The notes: generated by a model from the letters alone, not told the origin. A stretch of 64,000 bases of DNA from Thermoplasmata archaeon (GCA_027314915.1 DAHUZZ010000003.1:1-64000), one strand, 5' to 3'. Shown: positions 37,348-47,519, counted from the stretch's first letter. A program made the numbers and translations.

Positions 37348-39158
37348 ACGAGCAGCGCCACCACCAGGAGCGACGAAGCGACCAGGAGGGAGAAGGTGAG
37401 CGCCGCGGCGTTCGCGAACACCGAGATCGTGTCCCCGAGCGAGGTCAAAAGCCGAGCGGTGTAACCGGGCCCCAGGACCCGTACCGAGGGGACCTCGGTC
37501 GAACCGGCGGAGACCGTCACCGGCACGAGCTCGCGGAGCGCCGCGTCGACGACGCCGAGGATGTCGTGGATCAGGTCGCCTGCCGGGTAGCGCTCCCCGA
37601 GGATGTTCACCGATCCGTCCACCTCGTGCACCACGTGGTTGTCGGTGGTCATCACCTCCGCGGCCGTGACCCGGTCCCGGAGGGCGTCCAGGATCTGCTG
37701 CCGGAGCCCGACGAGCAGGTTGTTGCCGTCGATGAGGACGTAGGCGGTCCGGGTCCCGGCGGCCTCGAGGACGAGGGCCCGGATCCCCTCGGGCCCGATG
37801 CCGTGGAGCGCGACCGAGTAGCCCGTCCGAGCGGCGACGCCGGCCCGCACCGGGCCGGGCCGGGCCGCGCCCAGCGCCGCCTCGATCGCCGCGGGGAGCT
37901 CGCGGACGAGCTGGCCGTGCACCGGCGATCCGAAGGTGATGTCGCCGGTGTCGTTCTCGTAGGAGTTGTGGCAGTCGATGAAGGCGACGACGGGCCGCTC
38001 GCCCGCGTAGGATCGCCCGTAGAAGGGGGCGATGATGGCGTAGTCGATGTCGTCGCTCGCCGCCGGCGCCTGCGTGATGAGCGCGAGCACGGCGTCCCCG
38101 AGCACCTGGGCCCGGACCAGCGAGGTCGGCGAGGGGCTCAAGAGCGGGCTCGCGCGCATCCGTTCCACCGGTGCGAGCCGGCCGGAGAGCTCCTGGAGGG
38201 CGAGCCGGATCCGGTCCACCTCCGCCTCGCCCGGCAGGTCGAGGTCGTGGTTGCAGGGCGTGTGGGGCACGAAGACCATCCCGGCGGACTCCCCGAGCGC
38301 CGTCGCGATCTTGCGCGGGAGGTCGCTCGCGCCGACCGCGGCGAACGGCCCCGGGTGCACCGTCGGGAGCGCGATCGTCGCGAGGCGGCGATCGCCGGCG
38401 GTGAGGGCGAGGAGCGTGACCTTGAGGTCGGCCAGGATCGCCTTCTGCCCGAAGAAGTTCTCGAGCTGGCGGGTCGCCCACGGGTCGCGCATCGAGACAT
38501 GCTCCATGAGCGGGCGGAGGAGCCCCACGCCGGAGAAACCGAACTCCCGGCGGATCGGCCGGTCGGAGATCGCGAGCAGCTCCACCGAGCAGAGGAACCC
38601 GAGGGAAAGGAGCGCCACCGTGCCGGCGATCAGGGCCGCATCCGGCGGGACGAGCGCGAAGAGGAAGAGGAGCGCGAACACCGGCTGGAGCAGCCCGGGC
38701 GGGAGCGAGAGGCCATGGTGCGGCCGGGACACCCCGAAGAGGCTCAGGTGCCGGAACCAGAGCCCGGCGGAGAGCCCGACGAGGATCATCCACTCGACCT
38801 CGGGGAGCCCGATCCCGGGCAGGGCGGATACCAGGATCCTCCACACGAGGAGGAAGGGGAAGGCGAGCCCCTCGCTGATGAGCGCGAGGAGCGCGGAGCG
38901 GCGGAGCGAGATCCGCCCCCCGAGCGCGCGCGCGAACGGCGAGGTCAGCAGGCTCGCGAGGAGGGCGGGCGCGAAGAAGACGCCGAGGATCCCCGCCAGC
39001 AGGAGGAGCGGCGGGTCGCCGGCGAAGGCCAGCAGCCCGAGCACGACGGCGGCGATCAGCTGGAGCGCGAACGCGACGGCCGGACGGGGCGCGGGCGGGA
39101 TGAACCGCGAGTAGCGGGCCCCCCGGTCCGTCGGGGCGGGCCGCAGCCTACCGCGCAC
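37344..39158 (-). CDS. DUF2070-family membrane protein
   Basis: Multiple N-terminal TMs, then HPGPFAAVGASDLPRKIATAL...HTPCNHDLDLPGEAEVDRI...FIDCHNSYENDTGDITFGS...TTDNHVVHEVDGSVN. Confidence 0.82.
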   Translation of the reverse strand: MRGRLRPAPTDRGARYSRFIPPAPRPAVAFALQLIAAVVLGLLAFAGDPPLLLLAGILGVFFAPALLASLLTSPFARALGGRISLRRSALLALISEGLAFPFLLVWRILVSALPGIGLPEVEWMILVGLSAGLWFRHLSLFGVSRPHHGLSLPPGLLQPVFALLFLFALVPPDAALIAGTVALLSLGFLCSVELLAISDRPIRREFGFSGVGLLRPLMEHVSMRDPWATRQLENFFGQKAILADLKVTLLALTAGDRRLATIALPTVHPGPFAAVGASDLPRKIATALGESAGMVFVPHTPCNHDLDLPGEAEVDRIRLALQELSGRLAPVERMRASPLLSPSPTSLVRAQVLGDAVLALITQAPAASDDIDYAIIAPFYGRSYAGERPVVAFIDCHNSYENDTGDITFGSPVHGQLVRELPAAIEAALGAARPGPVRAGVAARTGYSVALHGIGPEGIRALVLEAAGTRTAYVLIDGNNLLVGLRQQILDALRDRVTAAEVMTTDNHVVHEVDGSVNILGERYPAGDLIHDILGVVDAALRELVPVTVSAGSTEVPSVRVLGPGYTARLLTSLGDTISVFANAAALTFSLLVASSLLVVALLV

Positions 39159-39900
39159 GGGCCCGCCTCACCTCGGAGAGGATCTCCTGGAGCCCCCCGT
39201 CGAGCCGCTCCTCCTCGGTCACGGTGCCGGTGACGAGGAGCTGCGCCCCGGCGGAGAGGAGCCGCGCGGCGTCCGCCCCGGTCCGGATCCCCCCGCCCAC
39301 GATGAGCGGGACGGAGAGGACGCTCCGCACGGCGCGGATCATCTCCTCCGGCACCGGCTGCGGCGCCCCCGAGCCCGCTTCCAGGTAGATCATCTGCATC
39401 CCGAGGAACTCCCCGGCGAGCGCGTACCCCTGCGCGGAAGCGAGGTCGTCGCGCGCCACCGCGTCGACCTGCCCGACCTCGCCCACCCGCATCCCCGGGG
39501 CGACCACGAGGTACCCGAGCGCGATGGGCTCGATCCGCATCGCCCGGACCGCGAGCGCGGCGCGGGCCTGGGCCCGGATCACCAGGTCGAGGTTCCGCGA
39601 GTTGAGGAGGCTCATGAAGTAGATCGCGTCGGCGTCGGGCGAGAGCGACGCGGGCCCCTCGGGGAAGATGATCGTCGGGACCGAGACGGCCGCGCGCACC
39701 GCCCGGGCCGCCTCGCCCATGCGGGCGTTCGAGATCCCCGTGGACCCGCCCAGCATGATGGCGTCGCTCCCCAGGTCGACCGCCCCCCGCGCGAGCCGGG
39801 CGGCGACGGGCCCGGGCGACTTCTCCGGATCGATGAGCGTCAGGTGGACGGGGCCCTTGGCGAGCCGCTCCCGGAGGTAGGTGAGGACCCGTCCGACCAT
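39148..39900 (-). CDS. Geranylgeranylglyceryl phosphate synthase
   Basis: VHLTLIDPEKSPG...SDAIMLGGSTGIS...PTIIFPEGPASLSPDADAIYFMSLLNSRNLDLVI...MIYLEAGSGAPQPVPEEMI...LIVGGGIRTGADAARLLSAGAQLLVTGT. Confidence 0.95.
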   Translation of the reverse strand: MVGRVLTYLRERLAKGPVHLTLIDPEKSPGPVAARLARGAVDLGSDAIMLGGSTGISNARMGEAARAVRAAVSVPTIIFPEGPASLSPDADAIYFMSLLNSRNLDLVIRAQARAALAVRAMRIEPIALGYLVVAPGMRVGEVGQVDAVARDDLASAQGYALAGEFLGMQMIYLEAGSGAPQPVPEEMIRAVRSVLSVPLIVGGGIRTGADAARLLSAGAQLLVTGTVTEEERLDGGLQEILSEVRRARAR

Positions 39901-39918
39901 CCGCGCCGACCGACCCCC

Positions 39919-40767
39919 CTACCGGAACGCCGTGACCAGGAACGCCACGAGCGCCACGGTCATCGCGTACTTGCTCACGCGCTGCGCCTGGTGGAGCCGC
40001 TCGGGCAACCGGGCGACCGAGACCACGAACAGCGCGTCCGCGGCGGCCACCGATGCGAGGTAGATAATGCCGACGACGCTCGTCAGCGGCACCAGGTAGA
40101 GGAACGGCAGCGGGCTCAGCACGAGGGCGACCGCGACCGCCCCCCGGGCCACGGCGGAGGCGACCGGGAGCCCCCGGGTGCGGGGGAGCGTCCGCCGGTC
40201 GACGTCCCCCGCGGCATCCTCCATGTCCTTGATCACCTCGCGGCTCAGCGTCGCGAAGAACGCCATCAGGGCGAACGGGACCACCAGCTCCGGCGCCCCC
40301 ACCGAGGCCGCCCCGTAGAGGAAGACGAGCCCGGTCAGGAGGGCGACGAAGAGGTTGCCCGCGATGCCGACCGCCTTGAGCCGGAGCTCGTAGCCGAAGA
40401 GCGCCAGGAGGGCGATCCCCAGGATGACCCCGAGGAGCGGACGGGTCGGGATCTGGGGCAGGACGACGAGCACGGCCAGGACGAACAGGGCGATCCCGAT
40501 CCCGCGGGCGGTGCCCGGCGAGATCTCCCCGCTGACGAGCGGGCGGTCCGGGTGGTTCACCCGGTCCGACTCCCGGTCGAGGAGGTCGTTGAGGACGTTG
40601 CCCCCCGCGGTGACGCACGCGGTCGAGACGGCGGCGAGGAGGAGCGCGACATAGCTCCCTTCGGTGAGCGAGAGCCCGACGCCCGCCGCGGCCCAGCCCC
40701 CCACGACGGTCCCGACGAGGGAGACGAGCACGTTCCCGATCCGGACGAGCCTCAGGACCGGGTGCAC
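39919..40767 (-). CDS. Digeranylgeranylglyceryl phosphate synthase (UbiA family)
   Basis: TACVTAGGNVLNDLLDRESDRVNHPDRPLVSGEISP...FATLSREVIKDMEDAAGDVDRRTLPRTRG. Confidence 0.93.
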   Translation of the reverse strand: MHPVLRLVRIGNVLVSLVGTVVGGWAAAGVGLSLTEGSYVALLLAAVSTACVTAGGNVLNDLLDRESDRVNHPDRPLVSGEISPGTARGIGIALFVLAVLVVLPQIPTRPLLGVILGIALLALFGYELRLKAVGIAGNLFVALLTGLVFLYGAASVGAPELVVPFALMAFFATLSREVIKDMEDAAGDVDRRTLPRTRGLPVASAVARGAVAVALVLSPLPFLYLVPLTSVVGIIYLASVAAADALFVVSVARLPERLHQAQRVSKYAMTVALVAFLVTAFR

Positions 40768-40831
40768 GGGGGCGCGATGGGGGCCGCCCGGTCATACCCT
40801 TTTCGCCGGAGGCCTCCGCCCGCGGTCACGA

Positions 40832-40839
40832 TTTATAAC
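40832..40839 (+). promoter_or_regulatory. TATA box (TTTATAAC) for a probably leaderless M16 operon
   Basis: About 26 bp upstream of the GTG start at 40859 in a GC-rich background. Confidence 0.65.
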
Positions 40840-40858
40840 CCCCCTCGCTCGGAGGGCC

Positions 40859-42178
40859 GTGGCGACCGCGGTCGGGCCCGGGGGTCCGGTCGAGGCGTTC
40901 CGCCTCGGCAACGGGCTCCGGGTCCTGCTCGCGCCCCGGCCGGGCGCCTCGACCGTCAGCGTGTGGGTCTGGTACCGGGTGGGTTCCAAGAACGAGTGGC
41001 CCGGGGCGACCGGGGCCTCCCACTGGGTCGAGCACATGATGTTCAACGGCTCGCCCCGGTTCCCCAAGGGCGTCATCGACCGGGCCGTGATGGACGTCGG
41101 CGGGCAGCTCAACGCCTTCACCGACGTCGACTTCACCGCCTACCTCACGACGGTGCCCGCCGAGCACGCGATGGTCCCGATCCGGATCGAGGCCGACCGG
41201 ATGACCCGCGCCCGGATGACCGAGGCGGAGGTGGAGCGCGAACGCTCGATCGTGCTCTCGGAACGGGACGGGAACGAGAACTGGCCGGAGTTCCGGGCCG
41301 ACGAGGAGCTCTACGAGCTCGCCTTCCGCCATCATCCCTACCGCTGGGACCCGCTCGGCTTCCGTTCCGATATCGAGCGGATGGACGCGCGGCGGCTCGC
41401 CGACTACTATCGGCGGTTCTACGGCCCCCGGAACGCGACCCTCGTGGTCGTGGGCCGGTTCGAGCCGCGCCGGCTCGCCCGGGAGGTCCGCCGGAGGTTC
41501 GGCGGCCTGCCCGCGACCGGAGAGCGGCCCGGGGTCGGCTCGGTGGAGCCGCCCCAGCGCGGCGAGCGCTCCGCGACCCTCACCGGCCCCGGGACCACGC
41601 CGTTCCTCATGGCGGGCTACCGCACCCCGGGGATCCGGGACCCCCAGACGCCGGCGCTCCTCCTCCTCGATACGCTGCTCGGCGGCGAGACCCGGCTCTT
41701 CTCCGGCTCGGGCTGGGGGCGCGGCGGAGAGCACCCGTCGGCGCGCCTGTACCGGAGCCTCGTCGAGCCCGGCCTCGCGGTCCGGGCCTCGAGCGAGTGG
41801 CGCCCCCGGGAGCATCCGGGGCTGTTCGTCCTCCATGTCCAGGCGGCCTCCGGAGTGACCCTCTCGCGGGTCGAGGAGGTCCTCGCCGAGGAGATGCGCC
41901 GGGTGGCGGCCGAGGGCCCGACCCCGCGGGAGCTCGCGGAGATCCGCGAGAAGATCCGCGCCTCCGCACGCCTGGCCTACGAGGGCCCCACGCGGACCGC
42001 GTTCCGGCTCGGCTACTTCGCCCAGCTCGGCGACCCCGGGTTCGAATCGCGGCTCCTCCGCGGCCTGCTCCGCACGCCCGCGAGGGCGATCCGGGACGCC
42101 GCCGCCCGCCTCTTCCGGCCGGACTCGCGGGTCGTCGTGCGCTACCTTCCGACCCCGGAGGCGCCCCGTGCCCGCTGA
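40859..42178 (+). CDS. M16 peptidase, catalytic subunit
   Basis: NGLRVLLAPRPGASTVSVWVWYRVGSKNEWPGATGASHWVEHMMFNGSPRFPKG; HWVEH fits HxxEH. Confidence 0.92.
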   Translation: MATAVGPGGPVEAFRLGNGLRVLLAPRPGASTVSVWVWYRVGSKNEWPGATGASHWVEHMMFNGSPRFPKGVIDRAVMDVGGQLNAFTDVDFTAYLTTVPAEHAMVPIRIEADRMTRARMTEAEVERERSIVLSERDGNENWPEFRADEELYELAFRHHPYRWDPLGFRSDIERMDARRLADYYRRFYGPRNATLVVVGRFEPRRLAREVRRRFGGLPATGERPGVGSVEPPQRGERSATLTGPGTTPFLMAGYRTPGIRDPQTPALLLLDTLLGGETRLFSGSGWGRGGEHPSARLYRSLVEPGLAVRASSEWRPREHPGLFVLHVQAASGVTLSRVEEVLAEEMRRVAAEGPTPRELAEIREKIRASARLAYEGPTRTAFRLGYFAQLGDPGFESRLLRGLLRTPARAIRDAAARLFRPDSRVVVRYLPTPEAPRAR

Positions 42179-43463
42179 CGAGATCGGTCCCCTCCGGTTC
42201 GAGGCCGGTCGCCTCGACCGGGGCGCGGAGCTCGTCCGCCAGGGCCCGCCCGCCGGCGCGGCCAGCTTCGCCCTGACGGTCGTCACGCCGGCCGGATGGG
42301 GCCTGGAGCCCCCGGCGCAGGCGGGCATCGCGCTCATGGCCTCCGAGCTCGCCACCGCCGGCGCCGGGACGCGGAGCCGCCTCGAGGTGGCCCGCGAGCT
42401 GGATCGGCATGGGGCGAGCCTCGTCACGGACTGCCACCCGGAGTGCTCGGAGATCACGCTCTGGGGTCCGGCCGACCGGCTCGAGGAGCTCCTCCCGCTC
42501 CTCGCGGACGCCGTGATCCGCCCCCGGTTCGATGCGCGCGAGGTCGCGCGGCTCCGGCGGCAGATCGTCGAGCGGCAGATGCGCGAACGGACCCAGCCGG
42601 ACCGCCGGGCCGAGCGCGAACTGTTCCGACGCATCTATCCCAAGGGCCATCCGTACCGCGAGACCGGGCTCGGCTCGCCCGCGTCGATCGCGAAGATCGA
42701 CCGCGACGACCTCCGGAGGTTCCACCGGACCTGCCGGACCGCCCGGGCGAGCGTCGTGGCGGCCACCTGCCGGGAGCCGCTCGACCGGCTCGCACCGCTG
42801 CTTGACCGGGCGTTCGAGGGCTGGGACGGCGGACCGCAGGCCCCGTCGCCGGCGCTCCCCCGGCCCTCCGCCCCCTCGGCGCCGTACCGCGTGGACGTCC
42901 CCGGGGGCAGCCAGGTGGAGATCCGGGTCGGGGGAGCGACGCTCGCCCGGGACGATCCCGGCTATCCGGCGGCCTTCCTCGCCAACGAGATCCTGGGAGG
43001 CCGGCCGGTCATCTCCCGCCTGTTCCAGCGTCTGAGGGAGAAGGAAGGGCTCGTCTACCACGCGAGCAGCTCGCTCGAGTCGATGCGATGGGGCGGCTAC
43101 TGGATCGCGCAGGCCGGGGCCGATGCCGCCAAGGCGCCGAGGGTGCTCGACCGTTTGACCGAGGAGACCCGGATCCTCGCGCGGCGCGAGCCGCCGAGCG
43201 GGGAGCTCGACCGGGTCCGGGAGAGCTACATCGGCTCGCTCCACCTGCAGGTCGAGACCACCGCCTCGGCGCACGAGCTCGCCACCGAGGTCGCCTACTA
43301 CCACCTGCCCACGACCTTCTACTCCGAGTGGCCGGACCGCATCCGCGCCATCTCGCCCCGCGAGGTCCGCGAGGGCGCCGAGCGGGGGCTGGATCCCGCG
43401 CGCGCCGCGACCGTCCTCGCGGGTCCCCTGGGGCGAACCTCCGACGGAGCTATCCGTCCGTAG
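42168..43463 (+). CDS. M16-like peptidase, non-catalytic partner
   Basis: Same fold; GGRPVISRLFQRLREKEGLVYHASSSLES retains the R/Y motif, but HxxEH is replaced (AGIALMASELATAG). Confidence 0.85.
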   Translation: MPADEIGPLRFEAGRLDRGAELVRQGPPAGAASFALTVVTPAGWGLEPPAQAGIALMASELATAGAGTRSRLEVARELDRHGASLVTDCHPECSEITLWGPADRLEELLPLLADAVIRPRFDAREVARLRRQIVERQMRERTQPDRRAERELFRRIYPKGHPYRETGLGSPASIAKIDRDDLRRFHRTCRTARASVVAATCREPLDRLAPLLDRAFEGWDGGPQAPSPALPRPSAPSAPYRVDVPGGSQVEIRVGGATLARDDPGYPAAFLANEILGGRPVISRLFQRLREKEGLVYHASSSLESMRWGGYWIAQAGADAAKAPRVLDRLTEETRILARREPPSGELDRVRESYIGSLHLQVETTASAHELATEVAYYHLPTTFYSEWPDRIRAISPREVREGAERGLDPARAATVLAGPLGRTSDGAIRP

Positions 43464-43525
43464 AGGGGTCCATACGCATCGAGGGGAAGCGCATCATTAA
43501 GAGCAAGTAGCCCCTGCGCCCGACG

Positions 43526-43777
43526 ATGCCCCCTTCCGTGCGAAATATCGGCATGCTCCGCAAGAACATCACGATCACGCCGGAAGAGGCGGCGTTCCTC
43601 GAGCGCCATCCGGAGATCAACCAGAGCGCGCTCTTCCGTCAGGTCATCGAGAGCATGATGATGGCCGAGAAGGCGCCCCATGTCGCGTCGGTCCGCGACC
43701 TGAGGCTGGGCAAGGCGGTCTACCGCAGCGGGGCCGTCATGTTCCAGCGCAGCGCGAAGCGCGAAGCGGTCGAGTGA
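43526..43777 (+). CDS. Small putative DNA-binding protein (RHH-like)
   Basis: MLRKNITITPEEAAFLERHPEINQSALFRQVIESMMMAEK resembles ribbon-helix-helix proteins. Confidence 0.5.
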   Translation: MPPSVRNIGMLRKNITITPEEAAFLERHPEINQSALFRQVIESMMMAEKAPHVASVRDLRLGKAVYRSGAVMFQRSAKREAVE

Positions 43778-43791
43778 TCTGAGCCGCCGGA

Positions 43792-44625
43792 TCATCCGGA
43801 GGGTGGCCCGGCGCGTCCCGGGGCATCCTGATCGCGCAATCGGCCCCCGAGGCGGTTCCATGCGCCGCGTTCGGCGTCGGCCGCCCGGGCGTAAAGGATC
43901 CCTTCGGCCCCCGGCGTGAGCTCCCAGGCCGCGCGCGCCACGTCGGGCTCGACGGCCCCGAGCGCGTGCCGCGGGATGAGGTGCCCGAACGCCCAATGCC
44001 GTCGCAGGGCGAGGTCCGCGAAGTGGGGCATGTAGTGGCCTCCTCCGACGCCGAGCGCGACGCGGTCGACGGGATCCTCCTCGATCGTGGGGATCGCCTC
44101 CGCGATCGCATGGAGGACCTCCGGGGCGGGGCGGTCGAAGTCCTCGCCGCCGCCCACCTCGAGGAAGAACGCGGGGTGCCCGAGCGCCGGCCCGTGATGC
44201 GTCGCCTCGTAGGTGGCCGGGATCCCGATCCGGTCGCCCGCCTCCCGGAGGCGGCGCAGGGCCGAGGCCATCAGCCGCGGGGCCGTGGGGGAGAGCGTCC
44301 GTGGAAAGCCGCCGACCTCCGCGGAGCCGGTGAGGTTGCCCAGCGGATGGACCGTGAAGCAGCGCGGCCCGGTCTCGCTCCGGTGGAGGGAGACGAAGAG
44401 GAGCGGGACCCGCGCCGACCGGAGGACCTCGGGGAGCAGCTCGTCGAGCCCGTTGTCCTCCACGTGCCACCCCGGTCGGTGGAGGGTCCAGACCTCGTCG
44501 GTGAGCCGGCGGATCGGGGTGCCTTCGACGTGGCCCCACGCGGTGGGGAGGCCGCCCCAGCGCTCCGCGACCCCTCGGGCGACCGGGTCCCGGTCGCTGA
44601 GGATGACGAGGAACCTCGGGCTCAC
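43792..44625 (-). CDS. dtdA: D-aminoacyl-tRNA deacylase (archaeal DTD2/GEK1 type)
   Basis: VSLHRSETGPRCFTVHPLGNLTGSAEVGG...YEATHHGPALGHPAFFLEVGGGEDF...VALGVGGGHYMPHFADLAL...FGHLIPRHAL; GTG start at 44625. Confidence 0.88.
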   Translation of the reverse strand: MSPRFLVILSDRDPVARGVAERWGGLPTAWGHVEGTPIRRLTDEVWTLHRPGWHVEDNGLDELLPEVLRSARVPLLFVSLHRSETGPRCFTVHPLGNLTGSAEVGGFPRTLSPTAPRLMASALRRLREAGDRIGIPATYEATHHGPALGHPAFFLEVGGGEDFDRPAPEVLHAIAEAIPTIEEDPVDRVALGVGGGHYMPHFADLALRRHWAFGHLIPRHALGAVEPDVARAAWELTPGAEGILYARAADAERGAWNRLGGRLRDQDAPGRAGPPSG

Positions 44626-44815
44626 GCACTCCCTCGTCCCGCGGGACGCACTCCTTGGCTTAGAGCCTGCCCGACGGTTGGACGGGCGACGTGCGGCGCG
44701 GCGTCGCGGGGTCGCCCCCGTCGCCCCGGACGCGGCGGGAACCACCTTGGGCGGGACGCCCGCGAGAGGACAGTTTTTATCGAGGCGGCCCCGTGGCCCG
44801 CGAAGGGCAACCTCC

Positions 44816-45250
44816 ATGCCGGGACTGGAAGATCCGAACGCCATCATCGCCCGACTGCGCCCCGTGCCCCTCTTCTCCAAGCTCAGCAAGAAGCAGATGA
44901 ACACGCTCGCCGGGACCGCGACCGACCGGAGCTACCCGCCGGGCGACACCATCGTCAAGGAGGGGGAAACGAAGACCGGCTTCTTCCTCATCACGGGCGG
45001 GAAGGTCGCGATCGAGAAGGGCGGCCGCCAGGTCGCGACGCTGGCCGCGGGTCAGTACTTCGGGGAGATGTCGCTGATTGACGAGATGCCCCGCTCCGCG
45101 ACGGTGAAGGCGCTGGAGCCCACGCGCTGCCTCGTCGTCTTCCCCTGGGAGTTCTGGAGCTCGGTCGGGAACGATCCCGACGCCATTCGGTCCCTCTTCC
45201 GCGAAACGGTGCGTCGGCTCCGCGAGACCCCCTCCGGTCCCTCGGAATAA
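44816..45250 (+). CDS. Cyclic-nucleotide-binding-domain protein
   Basis: RLRPVPLFSKLSKKQMNTLAGTATDRSYPPGDTIVKEGETKTGFFLITGGKVAIEKGGRQVATLAAGQYFGEMSLIDEMPRSATVKAL; no HTH visible. Confidence 0.9.
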   Translation: MPGLEDPNAIIARLRPVPLFSKLSKKQMNTLAGTATDRSYPPGDTIVKEGETKTGFFLITGGKVAIEKGGRQVATLAAGQYFGEMSLIDEMPRSATVKALEPTRCLVVFPWEFWSSVGNDPDAIRSLFRETVRRLRETPSGPSE

Positions 45251-45329
45251 GGGCCGGGCGGGGGCCCGGTCGGAGGAGATCGGCGCCGCGGCCCGGCTCA
45301 GGCTCCCGGCGGGCGGACCGGCCGCGGTC

Positions 45330-45701
45330 CTACAGGCCGAGACGGCTCCGGAGGTAGTCGAACGCCGCGGCTCCCTTCGGGGTGCGCTTCTCCACATTCG
45401 GGCGCCCGGACCCGGGCGGGACCCGGCTCGGATCCCGGTAGGCGAGGACCGCGTCGAACGCTTCGGCGGTCCAGCTTATCACCACGTCGGGAGGGCCGAC
45501 CGAGCCCTCGAACGCCTGGCTTTGGCCGTCGGGGCCGACGTGCAGCGTCGCGCTTGCCCCGGGGCTGACGAACCACCAGGTCTGAGGAAGGTACCGCCGA
45601 AGGAGGCCGCCGAACAGCGGGTGGGACAGCCGCGGTTGCAGCTGCGCCGTGACCTGAGGGGCAACGTGGGCGGCGAGGTGCTCGGCGAGGGTGGGGGGCA
45701 T
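45330..45701 (-). CDS. SCP2-like small protein (tentative)
   Basis: SPGASATLHVGPDGQSQAFEGSVGPPDVVISWTAEAFDAVLAYRDPS resembles SCP2 sterol-carrier domains. Confidence 0.45.
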   Translation of the reverse strand: MPPTLAEHLAAHVAPQVTAQLQPRLSHPLFGGLLRRYLPQTWWFVSPGASATLHVGPDGQSQAFEGSVGPPDVVISWTAEAFDAVLAYRDPSRVPPGSGRPNVEKRTPKGAAAFDYLRSRLGL

Positions 45702-46173
45702 GAGGGGCTCGGACGGGACGTCACGTCGACCCCAAATAAGCCCGAGGACCCGGCGCACGGCCGCCGCGGGCCGCGTGCGCGGGCGTGGCGCGCCGTACCC
45801 CGGCCGTGGCCGCTCGAACGGGGCCGGACCTCGACGGAAGGGGAGGTCCGGCTCCTTCGCCTTTCTCGCACTGCGTCGATCGGGACCGCGCGGCCCTGGG
45901 TCGTGGCGCGGCCGGGCCGGGCCGGACACCCCCGTGGATCGCCGGCGGTAGGGGGAGGCGACCCTCCCCAGCGGCACCCTCCGGTGGTCACCTCGCGGTC
46001 ACCGGTCCCGGGCGGAGAAGTTGTCAGCTCGGGGACCCCACGCGGGTGGGTAGCAGCGTCTTAAGGGAGGGTCAATTCTTGGAGGGACGATTCCAGATGA
46101 TCGAGACGCGCCCCGCCGGGTCGCCTCCCCACGCAGGGGATCTCGCTCCGCACGGCCCGGGGGGTCCCAGGTC

Positions 46174-46629
46174 ATGACCCCGTCGCCCCGTACCGTGCTC
46201 TTCATCTGCGTCGAGAACGCCGGCCGTTCGCTCATGGCGGAGGCGTTCTTCAACGCCGACCCGCCGCCGGGGTGGATCGCCGTGTCCGCCGGGACCCGAC
46301 CGGCCCCCGCGGCGAACCCCCGGACCGGGCCGATGCTCCGGGAGGTCGGCCTGCCGCTGCCCGCGCACGGGCCGGTGCTCCTCACGAGGGAGATGATGGA
46401 TGAGGCCCGCGTGCGCGTCACGATGGGCTGCCTCGACGACGCGAGCTGCCCGGCCCATCTCAAGGGCCTCGAGCTGCGGGACTGGTCCCTCCCGGACCCC
46501 GCGCGGCTGGATGACGCCGGGTTCCGCGGCGTGCGCGACCAGATCCGGGCCCGGGTGAAGGGGCTCCGGGCCGAGCTCGCCCTCGCCGATCCCGAGTCGA
46601 CCGGTCGGGCGGGGGATCGGACCCGTTGA
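46174..46629 (+). CDS. arsC: Low-MW phosphatase-fold protein, likely arsenate reductase
   Basis: VLFICVENAGRSLMAEAFFN (CX5R loop), VRVTMGCLDDASCPAHLKGLELRDWSLPDPA. Confidence 0.82.
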   Translation: MTPSPRTVLFICVENAGRSLMAEAFFNADPPPGWIAVSAGTRPAPAANPRTGPMLREVGLPLPAHGPVLLTREMMDEARVRVTMGCLDDASCPAHLKGLELRDWSLPDPARLDDAGFRGVRDQIRARVKGLRAELALADPESTGRAGDRTR

Positions 46630-47351
46630 TCCGCGCCTCGCTCCGCCCGTGGGCGGCGGAGCTCCTGGGGACCGCCCTCCTCGTCGGCATCGGCACCGGG
46701 ACGATCGTGGCGGCCGGCCGCATCGGGGGGATCCCGCAGTGGGCGATGGCGATCGCCTGGTTCCTCGCCGTGTTCCTCCCCATCCAGCTCTTCGCCCCGG
46801 TCTCCGGCGCCCACCTGAACCCGGCGGTCACGCTCGCGCTGGCCACCAGTCGCCGGGTACCCTGGAGGATCGTCCCCGGCCACGTGGCCGCCCAGCTCCT
46901 CGGCGCGCTCGCGGGGAGCGCGGTGGTCCTCCTCCTCCTCGGTGCGGGGCAGCATCTCGGGGCGACGATCCCGGTCGGAAGCTCGCTCGTGCTCGACTTC
47001 GCGGGGGAGGCGCTCTTCACCGCGCTGCTGGTGGCGAGCGTCTTCGTGCTCGCGGATCGGGGACCGGGCCGGTACCATTGGCGCGACCTCTTGCCCGCAC
47101 TCGCGGTGGGAGCTTCGACCTACCTGATCGGGCCCCTCACCGGCAGCTCGCTCAACCCGGCCCGTACCCTGGCCCCGGCCCTCCTCTCGGGCACCTACAC
47201 CGGTCTCGGGCTCTACCTCACGATCGTGCCGATCGCGGCGCTCGCGGTGGCCCTCACCTGGTCGCGGCCCCGGCGAGGGGGCCGGGGCTCCGCGGCGGGC
47301 GCTCCGCCCCCGGAACGGGAGACGCCGGGGGACCCGTCACGATCTTCGTGA
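46626..47351 (+). CDS. MIP/aquaporin-family channel
   Basis: Two NPA motifs: SGAHLNPAVTLAL and GSSLNPARTLAPAL; TM-rich; TTG start overlapping the arsC stop. Confidence 0.9.
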   Translation: MIRASLRPWAAELLGTALLVGIGTGTIVAAGRIGGIPQWAMAIAWFLAVFLPIQLFAPVSGAHLNPAVTLALATSRRVPWRIVPGHVAAQLLGALAGSAVVLLLLGAGQHLGATIPVGSSLVLDFAGEALFTALLVASVFVLADRGPGRYHWRDLLPALAVGASTYLIGPLTGSSLNPARTLAPALLSGTYTGLGLYLTIVPIAALAVALTWSRPRRGGRGSAAGAPPPERETPGDPSRSS

Positions 47352-47519
47352 GCCGGCCCCCGACCGAGTCCCGTCCTACCGCTCCGGGCGATCCGGCAAG
47401 GAACCGGATCCCGCAGCGCCCGCGTCCTGCGCCGGCAGGGTGCGCGGCCCTCGGCGAACGGTTCCTTCCCGGGTACCCCGCGTTCGGCTCGATCGACTCC
47501 CGCGGGTCGGGGTGCGGGC

